The position numbers were made by a program, and so were the translations under genes. Shown in pieces: positions 1 through 7,990 of a stretch of 64,000 bases of DNA. How positions within the stretch are numbered: position 1 is the stretch's first letter; every line of letters starts with the position of its first letter. The notes beneath the pieces are model-generated. The model made no database searches. It was not told the origin of the DNA and saw only the letters and a program-made list of their open reading frames with translations. The DNA is from Poriferisocius sp965200775. GTDB lineage: Bacteria; Actinomycetota; Acidimicrobiia; Acidimicrobiales; Bin134. The DNA is taken from the NCBI GenBank assembly GCA_965200775.1, contig OZ241383.1, positions 1,798,001 through 1,862,000 on the forward strand, in the 5' to 3' direction.

Positions 1-1643
1 CCCCCGGAGTAGCGGCGCACAGCGTCCACCTGGTCGGTGGGCACGTACAGCTTGTCGCCGCTCCGGTATTCCAGCAGCAGGTAGTCGCGGCTCACCCCGC
101 CGATGGCCCGGTTCACCATGCCCTGGTAGCGGGCCACACCGTGATGACGGTGGACCACGTAGTCGCCGGCGGCCAGACCTTCGAGGTCGCGGGATGCCGC
201 CTGGCGGGGCCGGCTCCGGCGGTGGGCCCGGCGGCGCCCGGTGAGGTCGGCCTCGCCCAGCACGGCGATTCGGGAATCGGGCAACACGAAACCCCTGTGG
301 AGGGGGGCTACCACCACGCAGCCCCCCGACCCCGTCATCCCGCTGAGGCCGGTGCCCCGGTCGCCGGAATCGACCCGAAGATCGACCCCGTGTTCGCGGA
401 GCAGCTCGGCAGCCCGGTTCGCCGACCCCGCACCGTCGGCGGCCACCCTCACCTGATACCCGTCGGACAACAGCCGGGAAACCAAACGCACCGGGGCCTC
501 GGGGTCGCCGATGGCCGACGGCCAACCCCCCACCGCGACCGTCGGGGTGGACGGTCCGGGGGGCACGGCGGTCATGTTCAGCACCGGCGAGGAGCAGTTG
601 GCCAGCAACCGGTCGTAGCCGACGTGCAGGCGTGGGAACTCCTCCCCCGCCGCTCCCCACGTCTGGGCCAGCGCTCCGGCCAGGTCGGCTTCCTCGGCGG
701 CGATGTCGGCAGCCCGGTCCCGAAGCCGGCCGGGTTCGAGCAGAACGAGCTGGCTGTCGGCGCCGAGGCGATCGGTGAGGATGCCGGAGGCGTCGGTGAG
801 CCAGGGCAGCCACGACTCCATCCCGTCGAAGAACTGGCCCTCGGCGAACCGCTCCCACTGCTGGCGGCCCCAGGGTCGGGAGGAGATGAGCCGCTCGGCC
901 GCAGTTCGGACGGAGGCCACCGGCCTCACCTCCCGGGCGGGAAAGATCACCGCCTCGGCAAGCGGCTCGGTGGAACGCTGATCGGCCACCGAGAATTCGG
1001 TCAGGCGGTCGATCTCGTCACCCCACAGATCGAGGCGCACCGGGCTGTCCGCCGTCGAGGGAAACACGTCCACGATGGAGCCCCGCACCGCGAACACACC
1101 TCGGTGCTCCACCTGCACGTCGCACCGGTAGCCCCGGGCCGCCAAGTCGGCGGTCAGGCGGCTCAGATCGACGCGGTTGCCGGGAGCGACCACCACCGGA
1201 GAGGCGTCGTCGGAATCGGGCACCAATCGCTGGAGCAGGGCCCGCACAGGGGCAACCAGCACCGCCGGGCCCCCGGCCTGGTCGCTGAGCTGCCAAATGG
1301 CCTGGCAGCGACGGCCCATGGTTTCCACACCGGGGCTGACACGCTCGAAAGGGAGGGTCTCCCACGCGGGGAACAGCGCCACACCGCCGTCGAGCATGGT
1401 GGACAGGTCCGAAGCGAGCCGTTCCGCTTCCGGCGATGTGGGGACAACCACCACCAGCGGGCGCCGGCCATTCAGCTCGGCAAGAGCGGCCAGCACCGCG
1501 GCCTGACCCGACTCGGCAACCGCGATCGAGGCGTCGCGCCGCCCCAGCGTGTCGATGATCACGGGTTCCGAGCCCAAAAGCCGCCCCAGCCCGCCCAGCC
1601 CCGGCCCGGTTGGCCTTGCCACGGTCGTTGCCGTCGCCGCCAT
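1..1643 (-). CDS. mfd: Transcription-repair coupling factor Mfd, N-terminal part (runs off the window)
   Basis: About 547 codons of a protein that continues beyond base 1. Mfd is the RNA polymerase-displacing DNA translocase that recruits UvrA to stalled transcription complexes. The visible part covers the UvrB-homology region (for example FPAWETLPFERVSP near residue 95 and RGSIVDVFP near 160) and the start of the RNA-polymerase-interacting domain (GDYVVHRHHGVARYQG, then LLLEYRSGDKLYVPTDQ). The helicase motor lies outside the window. The ATG (1643-1641) shares one base with the TGA of pth, a TGATG overlap that implies translational coupling. The order L25-pth-mfd is common in actinobacteria. 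Family assignment is from recognised sequence, with no search run. Confidence 0.93.
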   Translation of the reverse strand, partial: MAATATTVARPTGPGLGGLGRLLGSEPVIIDTLGRRDASIAVAESGQAAVLAALAELNGRRPLVVVVPTSPEAERLASDLSTMLDGGVALFPAWETLPFERVSPGVETMGRRCQAIWQLSDQAGGPAVLVAPVRALLQRLVPDSDDASPVVVAPGNRVDLSRLTADLAARGYRCDVQVEHRGVFAVRGSIVDVFPSTADSPVRLDLWGDEIDRLTEFSVADQRSTEPLAEAVIFPAREVRPVASVRTAAERLISSRPWGRQQWERFAEGQFFDGMESWLPWLTDASGILTDRLGADSQLVLLEPGRLRDRAADIAAEEADLAGALAQTWGAAGEEFPRLHVGYDRLLANCSSPVLNMTAVPPGPSTPTVAVGGWPSAIGDPEAPVRLVSRLLSDGYQVRVAADGAGSANRAAELLREHGVDLRVDSGDRGTGLSGMTGSGGCVVVAPLHRGFVLPDSRIAVLGEADLTGRRRAHRRSRPRQAASRDLEGLAAGDYVVHRHHGVARYQGMVNRAIGGVSRDYLLLEYRSGDKLYVPTDQVDAVRRYSG

Positions 1644-2254
1644 CAGTTGAACCTGTTCATCACAACGTCCAAGGGATGGTCAACCAGGGCCGATGCCGCT
1701 TCGGCAGCTCGTTCCACCGCATCGTCGAGGACGTCACGGTCGGCCCGACCCGGTCGCTTCAGCACGTAGTCCGCCCCGGCTTGGGAACTCGGAGGCTTGC
1801 CCACCCCGATGCGGATACGAGCGAAGTCAGCGGTGCGTAGATGAGCCTTGATCGAAGCCAAGCCGTTGTGGCCGGCCAGCCCCCCGCCGTGCTTCACCTT
1901 GATGCGGCCGGGTGGCAGGTCGAGCTCGTCGTGGACCACCACCAGCCGGTCGAGGTGTTCGGTGATTCCGTGGCGGCGGACCAGCGCCCTGACCGCTTCC
2001 CCCGACCGGTTCATGAAGGTCTGGGGGAAGGCGAGCACCATCCGCTTACCGTCCACTCGCACCTCTGCAACCAGCGCTGCTTCCCGGCTCTTGCGCAGCC
2101 GCTCACCGTGTTCGCCGGCCAGCAGCTCCACCACCTCGGCCCCCACGTTGTGGCGGGAACCGGCGTACTGCTCTCCGGGGTTGCCCAACCCCACAACCAC
2201 CAGGTCGGCGGGTACGCCGATGTGCTTCTTGCGGGGTCGCCAGCTGGGAGACAC
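1643..2254 (-). CDS. pth: Peptidyl-tRNA hydrolase
   Basis: 203-residue Pth, which cleaves the ester bond of peptidyl-tRNAs that drop off the ribosome and recycles tRNA. The family's functional residues are present: Asn25 in GLGNPG, catalytic His35 in SRHNVG, Asn82 in TFMNRSG, Asp109 in VVHDELDLPPG and Asn130 in GGGLAGHNG, at the same spacing as E. coli N10/H20/N68/D93/N114. The start used is a GTG, giving an extra N-terminal stretch of about 15 residues; no clear Shine-Dalgarno precedes it, so the true start may lie slightly downstream. It follows the L25 gene by 20 bases and overlaps mfd by one base. Confidence 0.95.
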   Translation of the reverse strand: MSPSWRPRKKHIGVPADLVVVGLGNPGEQYAGSRHNVGAEVVELLAGEHGERLRKSREAALVAEVRVDGKRMVLAFPQTFMNRSGEAVRALVRRHGITEHLDRLVVVHDELDLPPGRIKVKHGGGLAGHNGLASIKAHLRTADFARIRIGVGKPPSSQAGADYVLKRPGRADRDVLDDAVERAAEAASALVDHPLDVVMNRFN

Positions 2255-2274
2255 GGCGACAGGCGCCGGATCGC

Positions 2275-2952
2275 TCAGTCGGCGGGGGCTTCGGAAGCGG
2301 CGCCGTCGGCCTCGTCGTCGGCTTCGGCAGCGGGCACCGGCTCGCCGTCGGCATCCAGCTCGATCTCGCCCTCTTCGTCCACCTCGGGCTCCTCGATGAT
2401 CTCCATCGAGGTGCTGGCCACCGGATCGTCGGGGTCGACGGCCAGCCTGACTTCCTCCGGAAGCTCGATCTCCCCGGCCCGAACCGTGCTCCCCATAACC
2501 ATGTGGCTGATGTCCACGGACAGCTCGTTGGGAATCGACTCCGGTTTGGCCAACACCCGGACGGTGAACATGACCTGATCCACGGCCCCACCCTCGTTGG
2601 TGACCGCAGCAGCGTCTCCCTCCAGCACGAGCCGCACATCCACCTCAACCTCGACATCGGCATCCACCCGGATGAAGTCCACGTGGATGACCTCGTTGCG
2701 CACCGGGTGGTGCTGCAGTTCCTTGACCAGGCTGAGCTGGCGGTCGCCGTCCACCTCCAGGGTGAGCAAGGCGTTGAGGCCGGCGTCGGTGGTCAGCGCC
2801 AACCGAAGCTCGCGAGCGTCGACCGCAACGGGAATCGAATGCCCGCCCAACCCGTAAACCACACCGGGGATCTGTCCCTCACGGCGCAGCCGGCGGGACG
2901 GGCGGGTACCCAGCTCGCGCTGGGTCTCGGTTTTCAGGGTCAGATCAGCCAT
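2275..2952 (-). CDS. rplY: 50S ribosomal protein L25 / general stress protein Ctc
   Basis: 225-residue protein of the long (TL5/Ctc) form of L25, which binds 5S rRNA in the large ribosomal subunit. The N-terminal L25 domain (RELGTRPSRRLRREGQIPGVVYG) is followed by the C-terminal Ctc beta domain and a very acidic Glu/Asp/Ala-rich tail (from about residue 185), typical of actinobacterial Ctc. The ATG at 2952 is preferred over an upstream in-frame start because the protein then begins MADLTLKTE, like other family members. It is the first gene of the apparent L25-pth-mfd transcription unit. Confidence 0.92.
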   Translation of the reverse strand: MADLTLKTETQRELGTRPSRRLRREGQIPGVVYGLGGHSIPVAVDARELRLALTTDAGLNALLTLEVDGDRQLSLVKELQHHPVRNEVIHVDFIRVDADVEVEVDVRLVLEGDAAAVTNEGGAVDQVMFTVRVLAKPESIPNELSVDISHMVMGSTVRAGEIELPEEVRLAVDPDDPVASTSMEIIEEPEVDEEGEIELDADGEPVPAAEADDEADGAASEAPAD

Positions 2953-3059
2953 AGCGCGATGGGAAATCCTACCGGCCCCTGGCGGCAAACGGCCAAGAGC
3001 AAGGGGCAATCATCGCAGGCGTCTGTCAGGCCCGGCTGTGGGCCCGGCGAAGGGTCAGT

Positions 3060-3767
3060 TCAAGAACACGGCGTGCGGGCAGTAGCCAGAATCCCGCAGT
3101 AGGTCTCCCGGCTCACGATCCATGCCCCATCCACCCGTTCGACCATGCCGACCAAGCCCGAGTAGGCGCTCACGCCCCCGAACTCCACGTCGTAGGTGAT
3201 GGTGGCGGTATCGCCTTCAATCGACACCGCGGTGGGCGCCATGCCGATAACCCCCACCCGCTCTCCGGCAGCCTGGTAGGCCGCGTCGTCGGCCTCCAAC
3301 GATGAGGCGTTCTCCAGGTGGGGTGCCTTGGCCTCGAAGTCCCCGTCCGAGTCGAACACCGTGGCCCATATGTTGGCGATGGCTCGCTCTTCTTCGGTGA
3401 ACCCGTCAGACCCTTCGGCCGGGGTGGGCTCCTCGGTGGGAGAGGCAGTGGGCTGAGCCGTTGCTGTGGCTGACGGCGTGGCCGGGGCCGCGCCCGTTGA
3501 CGTCGCGGTGGCTGTTGGCGTGGCGAGGGCCGCGCCCGTTGACGTCGCGGTGGCCAAAGGGGTAGCCGACCCAGTCGGGGTAGCCGACCCAGTCGGGGTA
3601 GCCGACCCAGTCGGACTCTGCGAAGCGCCCGCAAGGTCGGTCACCGTGGCAGGGTCTGCGCCGTCATAACCGCACGCGGCCGCCACCAGCACTGCAGCCA
3701 GCATCAGCCCCACCAATCGGCTCACGGCTCTCCGCTTACCGATTTCCTCCGGCGACCCCACTATCAT
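3060..3767 (-). CDS. Hypothetical lipoprotein with Thr/Pro/Ser-rich repeat linker
   Basis: 235-residue predicted lipoprotein. The start ATG at 3767 is chosen because GAGGAGG (3777-3783) lies 9 bases upstream. A signal peptide ends in a lipobox (LVAAAC), followed by about 90 residues of Ala/Thr/Pro/Ser low-complexity linker built from in-frame DNA repeats (3486-3614), then a C-terminal domain of about 115 residues with an NTF2-like flavour (GDTATITYDVEFGG, YSGLVGMVERVDGAWIVSRETYC). The C-terminal part resembles the small alpha+beta folds seen after such linkers; no function is assigned. It is the last gene downstream of the iron/heme uptake operon and could be co-transcribed with it. Confidence 0.7.
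   Translation of the reverse strand: MIVGSPEEIGKRRAVSRLVGLMLAAVLVAAACGYDGADPATVTDLAGASQSPTGSATPTGSATPTGSATPLATATSTGAALATPTATATSTGAAPATPSATATAQPTASPTEEPTPAEGSDGFTEEERAIANIWATVFDSDGDFEAKAPHLENASSLEADDAAYQAAGERVGVIGMAPTAVSIEGDTATITYDVEFGGVSAYSGLVGMVERVDGAWIVSRETYCGILATARTPCS
3486..3614. repeat. In-frame tandem repeats inside the lipoprotein linker
   Basis: Two kinds of direct repeat lie next to each other. A 27-bp unit occurs at 3486-3512 and 3528-3554 (42-bp period). An 18-bp unit (GTAGCCGACCCAGTCGGG) occurs at 3562-3579, 3580-3597 and, less its last base, at 3598-3614. Both periods are multiples of three and extend the Thr/Ala/Pro-rich linker, so they are compatible with copy-number variation by slippage without frame loss. 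Confidence 0.9.
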
Positions 3768-3784
3768 GGTCCTGTTCCTCCTCA

Positions 3785-3850
3785 ACGGCGCTGAAGTTAG
3801 TCGCCGGCCCCTTCGGGGACGGTGATGGCGTTTATTCGCACGATGCTCAT
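3785..3850 (-). pseudogene. Stump of a MhuD-type heme-degrading monooxygenase gene (or short leader peptide)
   Basis: An ATG at 3850 with a good Shine-Dalgarno (AGGGAGAG, about 6-8 bases upstream) opens 17 codons, MSIVRINAITVPEGAGD, then TAA. This matches the N-terminus I know for MhuD/antibiotic-biosynthesis-monooxygenase proteins (M. tuberculosis MhuD begins MPVVKINAIEVPAGAGPELEKRF). Reading through the stop gives L-Q-R-R, which continues the family pattern (GDELxRRF), then a second stop. So the fragment looks like a gene with one nonsense change and loss of everything after codon 22. It sits directly downstream of the heme/iron binding-protein gene, the right place for a heme-degrading enzyme. 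Alternative: a translated leader for the lipoprotein gene. Confidence 0.55.
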
Positions 3851-3922
3851 TGGTTTCTCTCCCTTGTTTCTTGTTGAGATCATTTGGTCTAGATCAACAG
3901 TGAATGCGGAGGCTCAGAGTGG

Positions 3923-4954
3923 TCACGGAGCCTCCGATTCGTTGTCCGACCCCGCCACAATCACCCCGCTCAGGTCGTCGCGGAGTTGGGCCAGAAGCTG
4001 GGCCGAACGGGGGCCGTTGCCCAGCAGGAGCTGGCCGTCGTAGGCAAGGACCTGGCGGTGTTGGCCCGCCGGGGTCAACCGGAGTCCTCCGATGTCCAGC
4101 AGCCCATCCACACCTCCCACCGTCTCCAGACCTGCTTCCGATACCAGCAACACATCGGGAGCGGCGGCCAGGATGGCCTCCGCAGAAATAGGGGCGGAGT
4201 CGTCAATGCCCATGGATTCGGACACATCCACCCCACCGGCAGCCTTAATAAGCCAATGGGTGTTGTAGGACTGACCCAGAACCAACTGCGCCACCGTGCT
4301 CCATGTGTAGAGGGAGACCACCCGAGGACGATGCCCCTCACGGTCGGGGGGAACGGATGCTTCGGCAATGGCGGCGTCAAGGGCACCGGCCAGTTCCTCC
4401 CCCCGCTCCGGCACGCCAAGGGCGTCCGCCACGGCCCGGATCTTCTCCCCTGCCCCGGTGGGGGAAACGTCGTTGGGCAACATCACCAGCGGATAGCCGA
4501 GCCGTCGCATGTCGTCGAGCGCCTCGGGAGGTCCGGCCAGGTTGGTGGCCAGCAGAACGGTGGGGGCGAACGAGGCCACCGTCTCGGCCGACAAGGCCCG
4601 CTGGTAGCCGATCTCCGGTAGGGCATCGGCCTCGGGCGGGTAGGTGGCCGACACATCGGTGGCCACCACATTGTCGCCCAAACCCAGTGCGAACACGACC
4701 TCGGCTACGTCGCCATCGAGGGGGATGATCCGGTCGATGGACTCAACCGTCACCTCGATTCCGGACTCATCCACCACGGTTACCGGCAGAACGGGACCGT
4801 CAGGTGAACGGGATGGCTGTGCCTGCTCATCGGATGCCTGGCTGCCCCCGCCGTCGCCGCAAGCAACCCCGACCAACACCAACACCATTGCGAGAAACAT
4901 CCCGGTGGCCCTCACCGGAAATCGCCTGCTTGCCCTGGTTCCCACGGCCCTCAT
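3923..4954 (-). CDS. Heme/iron(III)-siderophore ABC transporter substrate-binding lipoprotein (HmuT-like)
   Basis: 343-residue class III (BtuF/HmuT-like) periplasmic-binding protein. A signal peptide with a positively charged start and a hydrophobic core ends at Cys32 (LVLVGVAC; the Gly at -3 is atypical for a lipobox). Family features follow: DRIIPLDGDVAEVVFALGLGDNVVATD, PEIGYQRALSAETVASFAPTVLLA, and a C-terminal PRSAQLLAQLRDDL helix. It presents heme or a ferric siderophore to the permease/ATPase encoded just upstream. An 18-bp iron-box-like palindrome lies 11 bases before the ATG, and a -10-like TAACAT (4964-4969) lies 9 bases before it, so it probably has its own iron-regulated, nearly leaderless promoter. 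The nearby MhuD-like fragment favours heme as substrate. Confidence 0.85.
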   Translation of the reverse strand: MRAVGTRASRRFPVRATGMFLAMVLVLVGVACGDGGGSQASDEQAQPSRSPDGPVLPVTVVDESGIEVTVESIDRIIPLDGDVAEVVFALGLGDNVVATDVSATYPPEADALPEIGYQRALSAETVASFAPTVLLATNLAGPPEALDDMRRLGYPLVMLPNDVSPTGAGEKIRAVADALGVPERGEELAGALDAAIAEASVPPDREGHRPRVVSLYTWSTVAQLVLGQSYNTHWLIKAAGGVDVSESMGIDDSAPISAEAILAAAPDVLLVSEAGLETVGGVDGLLDIGGLRLTPAGQHRQVLAYDGQLLLGNGPRSAQLLAQLRDDLSGVIVAGSDNESEAP

Positions 4955-4964
4955 GGGACAAGAA

Positions 4965-4982
4965 TGTTAGGTATGCCTAACA
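4965..4982. promoter_or_regulatory. DtxR/IdeR-like iron-box palindrome
   Basis: TGTTAGG-TATG-CCTAACA is a perfect 7-4-7 inverted repeat, 11 bases from the start of the HmuT-like gene and overlapping its likely -10 element. The arms TTAGG/CCTAA match the core of the DtxR/IdeR consensus (TWAGGTWAGSCTWACCTWA), though the centre and total length deviate. Expected effect: repression of the binding-protein gene when iron is plentiful. Confidence 0.7.
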
Positions 4983-5006
4983 CACCGAGCAACTTGTGGG
5001 CACGGT

Positions 5007-5819
5007 TCATGGCCGGTCCGGGTGGGGGTAGGGAATGCACAGCGGTGTTCCGGTGACCGGACAGGAGATCACGCTCACCTTCAGCCCGAAGACCCGCTCG
5101 ATCATGTCCGCTATCACCACCTCGCCTGGAGGGCCCGATGCTTCGATCCGACCGCCGGCCAGGGCAATGACGTGGGATGCGTAACGACATGCCTGGTTGA
5201 GGTCATGAAGAACCATGACCACGGTGCGGTTCTCGGTTTGGTTCAGCCGGTGAAGCAGCTCCAGCGTTTCCACCTGGTGGGCGATGTCGAGATGGGTGGT
5301 GGGTTCGTCGAGCAACATCAGGGGTGTGTCCTGAGCCAGGGCCATGGCCAACCAGGCTCGCTGGCGTTGACCTCCCGACAGCTCATCCACGACGTGGCCA
5401 CGCATCCCGACCATTCCGGTGAGTCCCAGTGCCCGCTCCACCGCCTCCTCGTCGGCTTTTGATCGCTGCTGGAGGAGGCGCCGGTGGGGATACCGGCCCC
5501 GGCGCACAAGGTCTTCGACCAGTACACCCTCGGGGGCTCGAGGCGACTGTGGCAGCAACCCGAGGCGCTCGGCCACCGTCCGGGTGGGTTGACGGTTGAT
5601 GTCGGCTCCATCGAGATAGACGGCACCACCGGAGGGCCGCAACAGGCGGGCCAGAGCCCGCAACAAGGTGGACTTGCCCGAGGCGTTGGCTCCCACGATG
5701 GCGGTGATCTCGCCTGTGGGAATCTCGATGGACAGGTCTTGCACCACCGGGTCCCGGCCGTAGTCGGCGAACAGTTGTTCTGCCCTCAGGGAAGGACCGT
5801 GAGCCCGATCAGAAGGCAC
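5007..5819 (-). CDS. Heme/iron-siderophore ABC transporter ATP-binding protein
   Basis: 270-residue FepC/HmuV-type ATPase. Walker A GANASGKST (residues 43-51), ABC signature LSGGQRQ (147-153), Walker B LMLLDEPT (about 167-174) and the switch His in VLHDLNQ (about 205) are all intact. It powers import through the two permeases encoded upstream. The start is a GTG inside the 3' end of the preceding permease gene (11-base overlap), indicating a translationally coupled operon. The next gene, the binding protein, is 52 bases downstream with its own regulatory palindrome. Confidence 0.92.
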   Translation of the reverse strand: MPSDRAHGPSLRAEQLFADYGRDPVVQDLSIEIPTGEITAIVGANASGKSTLLRALARLLRPSGGAVYLDGADINRQPTRTVAERLGLLPQSPRAPEGVLVEDLVRRGRYPHRRLLQQRSKADEEAVERALGLTGMVGMRGHVVDELSGGQRQRAWLAMALAQDTPLMLLDEPTTHLDIAHQVETLELLHRLNQTENRTVVMVLHDLNQACRYASHVIALAGGRIEASGPPGEVVIADMIERVFGLKVSVISCPVTGTPLCIPYPHPDRP

Positions 5820-6789
5820 GATTGAACTTCCTCAGCACGAACAGCAGGTACGGGCCGCCCATTGCCGCTGTGACCACCCCGGCGGGCAGCACGGTGGGAG
5901 CGAACAGACGTTGGGCCACAAGATCAGCGGAGAGCAGCATGATCGCCCCCAACAAGGCGGTCAACAGCAACACTTCCCAGGTCAGGGCGCCGGCCAGTGC
6001 CCGGGCTATGTGGGGAACCAGCAGTGCCACGAAGCCGATGGGGCCGACGGCGGCCACCACCACAGCGGCCAGACCGCAGCCGACGGTGATTGCCGCGATG
6101 CGGCTCTTCTCGAGGCGCACCCCGAGGGTTACGGCCTTCTCATCACCGAGCTGGATGATCCGCAGCCTGGGGATGAGGAAGAACGCCGCGGGTACCAGCA
6201 CCGCCACTCCGATGGCAAGAGTTCGAGCGTCGCTCCACGACGATGACGACAGGGTGCCGGCCTGCCAGAAAGCCGCGGCGTTAACCCGTTCCACCGGGAA
6301 GCCCACCAACATGTAGGCGACCACCGCGCCGAGCAGAGCGTTGAGGCCGATGCCGACAAGGACAAGGCGGGCCCCGCTGAACCCCCGCCGCCACGCCAGC
6401 AAGAAGACCAGAGCCCCGGCCACCAGGGCCCCGGCGAAGGCGGCGTAGGGCATGTACCCAGAGTCCAGCCCGATGGCCAAGACGACAACGGCTCCGGTGG
6501 CGGCCCCGTTGTTGATGCCGATGATGTCGGGGGACACCAGCGGGTTGTCGACCAGCGCCTGAAACAGGGCTCCGGACGTGGCCAGGCAGATCCCGGCCAG
6601 CACGGCCACCACAACCCGGGGGAACCGCAGGGAGTTGATCACGAAGTCGAACTCGCCGCCCCGGTCCCAGATGGCGGTGGCGATGGCCGAGCGGACCGGC
6701 ACTGGGAAGTCGCCCACCACCAGTCCGACGAAGGCCAGGGCCAGCACCACCACCGCGGAAACCACACAAAGGCTCGCCGCCCTGGTCAT
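5809..6789 (-). CDS. FecCD-family iron/heme ABC transporter permease (second subunit)
   Basis: About 326 residues and many hydrophobic helices, a BtuC/FepG-type inner-membrane permease. Family marks: LRFPRVVVAVLAGICLATSGALFQALVDNPLVSPDIIGINNGAATGAV, and IGFVALLVPHIARAL near the C-terminal third (the cytoplasmic L-loop that contacts the ATPase). The ATG at 6789 is chosen because it begins MTRAASLCVVSAVVV, a good first membrane helix; the longer frame upstream overlaps the previous permease and lacks family similarity. It follows the first permease by 40 bases and overlaps the ATPase gene. Confidence 0.9.
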   Translation of the reverse strand: MTRAASLCVVSAVVVLALAFVGLVVGDFPVPVRSAIATAIWDRGGEFDFVINSLRFPRVVVAVLAGICLATSGALFQALVDNPLVSPDIIGINNGAATGAVVVLAIGLDSGYMPYAAFAGALVAGALVFLLAWRRGFSGARLVLVGIGLNALLGAVVAYMLVGFPVERVNAAAFWQAGTLSSSSWSDARTLAIGVAVLVPAAFFLIPRLRIIQLGDEKAVTLGVRLEKSRIAAITVGCGLAAVVVAAVGPIGFVALLVPHIARALAGALTWEVLLLTALLGAIMLLSADLVAQRLFAPTVLPAGVVTAAMGGPYLLFVLRKFNRAF

Positions 6790-6829
6790 GGCTGCGACTG
6801 CCTCGTGGTAGGGACGGCCTCCGACAAAG

Positions 6830-7846
6830 TCATAGCTGCGACAGCCTTGTGGTGCGCACCAGATAGACGAGGAACGGCGCTCCCAGAGCGGCGCTGACGA
6901 TGCCGACATGAAGCTCCGAAGGGGCAACGATCACCCTGGCGATCACGTCGGCCCCGAGCAACATGGAGGGACCGAGCAGGGCGGAGTAGAGGATTATCCA
7001 GCGGTAGTCGGGCCCGACGATCTGGCGGACGATGTGGGGCACGGCAAGTCCGATGAACGCCACCGGTCCGGCCAACGCCACCGCGGATCCGGCCAGGGCG
7101 ATAACGCAACCCCCGGCGGCGATGCGGGCCAGGGTGGTTCGCTGGCCCAGCCCGGCGGCCACTTCCTCCCCCAGGCTCAGCGCGTTCACCTGCCTGCCCA
7201 TGGAAAGGGCCACCACCAGCGCTACCGCGATGATGGGGAAAAGAAGCTCGACCTCGTCGGTGCTGCGCCCGGCCAGGGATCCGGTCAACCAGAACCGGGC
7301 CTGATCCAGGGTCTCCACGTCGAGCAGTAGCAGTGCCGCGGTCCACGACCCCAACAACGCGCTGATCACTGCTCCGGCCAGGGCCAGCTTCACCGGAGTA
7401 GGCCCCCCTGGGCCCACCGAGGCCACCAGGTACACCAGCACCGTGGCACCGAGCGCACCGGCGAACGCAAACCACACGTATCCGACCGAGGACGTGACAT
7501 CGGCCCTGTATATGGCGATCACTATGGCGAAAGCGGCACCGGCGTTGATGCCCAGGATGCTCGGTGCGCCCAGCGGATTACGGGTCACCCCCTGGGTGAG
7601 CGCCCCGGCCACGGCGAAGCACGACCCGGCGAGGGCCCCTATGACGGTGCGGGGCACCCGCAGCTCCCGCACCACGATCTGCCCCTGATCGGTGCGGTCG
7701 TAATGCCAGATGGCGTCCCAAACCGTGGCGAAATCAATGGACAGCACCCCGTGGCGCAAGCTGAGCATTCCTATGGCCACCAGGAACACGCCGATCAGAG
7801 GCAGGCTCACGGCGTGATGTTGAAGCGCCGGTCGGCCGGTTCTCAT
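6830..7846 (-). CDS. FecCD-family iron/heme ABC transporter permease (first subunit)
   Basis: 338-residue BtuC/FepD-type permease. Diagnostic stretches are LRVPRTVIGALAGSCFAVAGALTQGVTRNPLGAPSILGINAGAAF and VAFIGLAVPHIVRQIVG (ATPase-contact loop). It is the first gene of the four-gene uptake operon (permease, permease, ATPase, binding lipoprotein), all on the minus strand. No iron box is visible upstream of this start; the only one seen is before the binding-protein gene. The divergent polyphosphate glucokinase begins 144 bases away. Confidence 0.9.
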   Translation of the reverse strand: MRTGRPALQHHAVSLPLIGVFLVAIGMLSLRHGVLSIDFATVWDAIWHYDRTDQGQIVVRELRVPRTVIGALAGSCFAVAGALTQGVTRNPLGAPSILGINAGAAFAIVIAIYRADVTSSVGYVWFAFAGALGATVLVYLVASVGPGGPTPVKLALAGAVISALLGSWTAALLLLDVETLDQARFWLTGSLAGRSTDEVELLFPIIAVALVVALSMGRQVNALSLGEEVAAGLGQRTTLARIAAGGCVIALAGSAVALAGPVAFIGLAVPHIVRQIVGPDYRWIILYSALLGPSMLLGADVIARVIVAPSELHVGIVSAALGAPFLVYLVRTTRLSQL

Positions 7847-7990
7847 GCGCCTCCTTCGGGTCCGGACCGTTCTCCGGCTCGGTCAACGATTGGAACTGGA
7901 ACTCAAGGCCCAAGCTTCGCGCAACCGTCGCTTGACTCCCCTGCTGAGGAGGGTCGCTGGTACTTTCGACAGGCGAGGTACGAAACCGCC

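Noticed and set aside
141..1769. 542-codon open frame on the plus strand
   Set aside because: Antisense shadow of mfd and pth in GC-rich DNA; Gly/His/Pro/Arg-rich with no family features. The same reasoning removes similar long frames at 11310-13169, 14281-15915, 18200-19861, 22078-23037 (upstream part), 53304-55154, 56638-58443 and 58212-59840.
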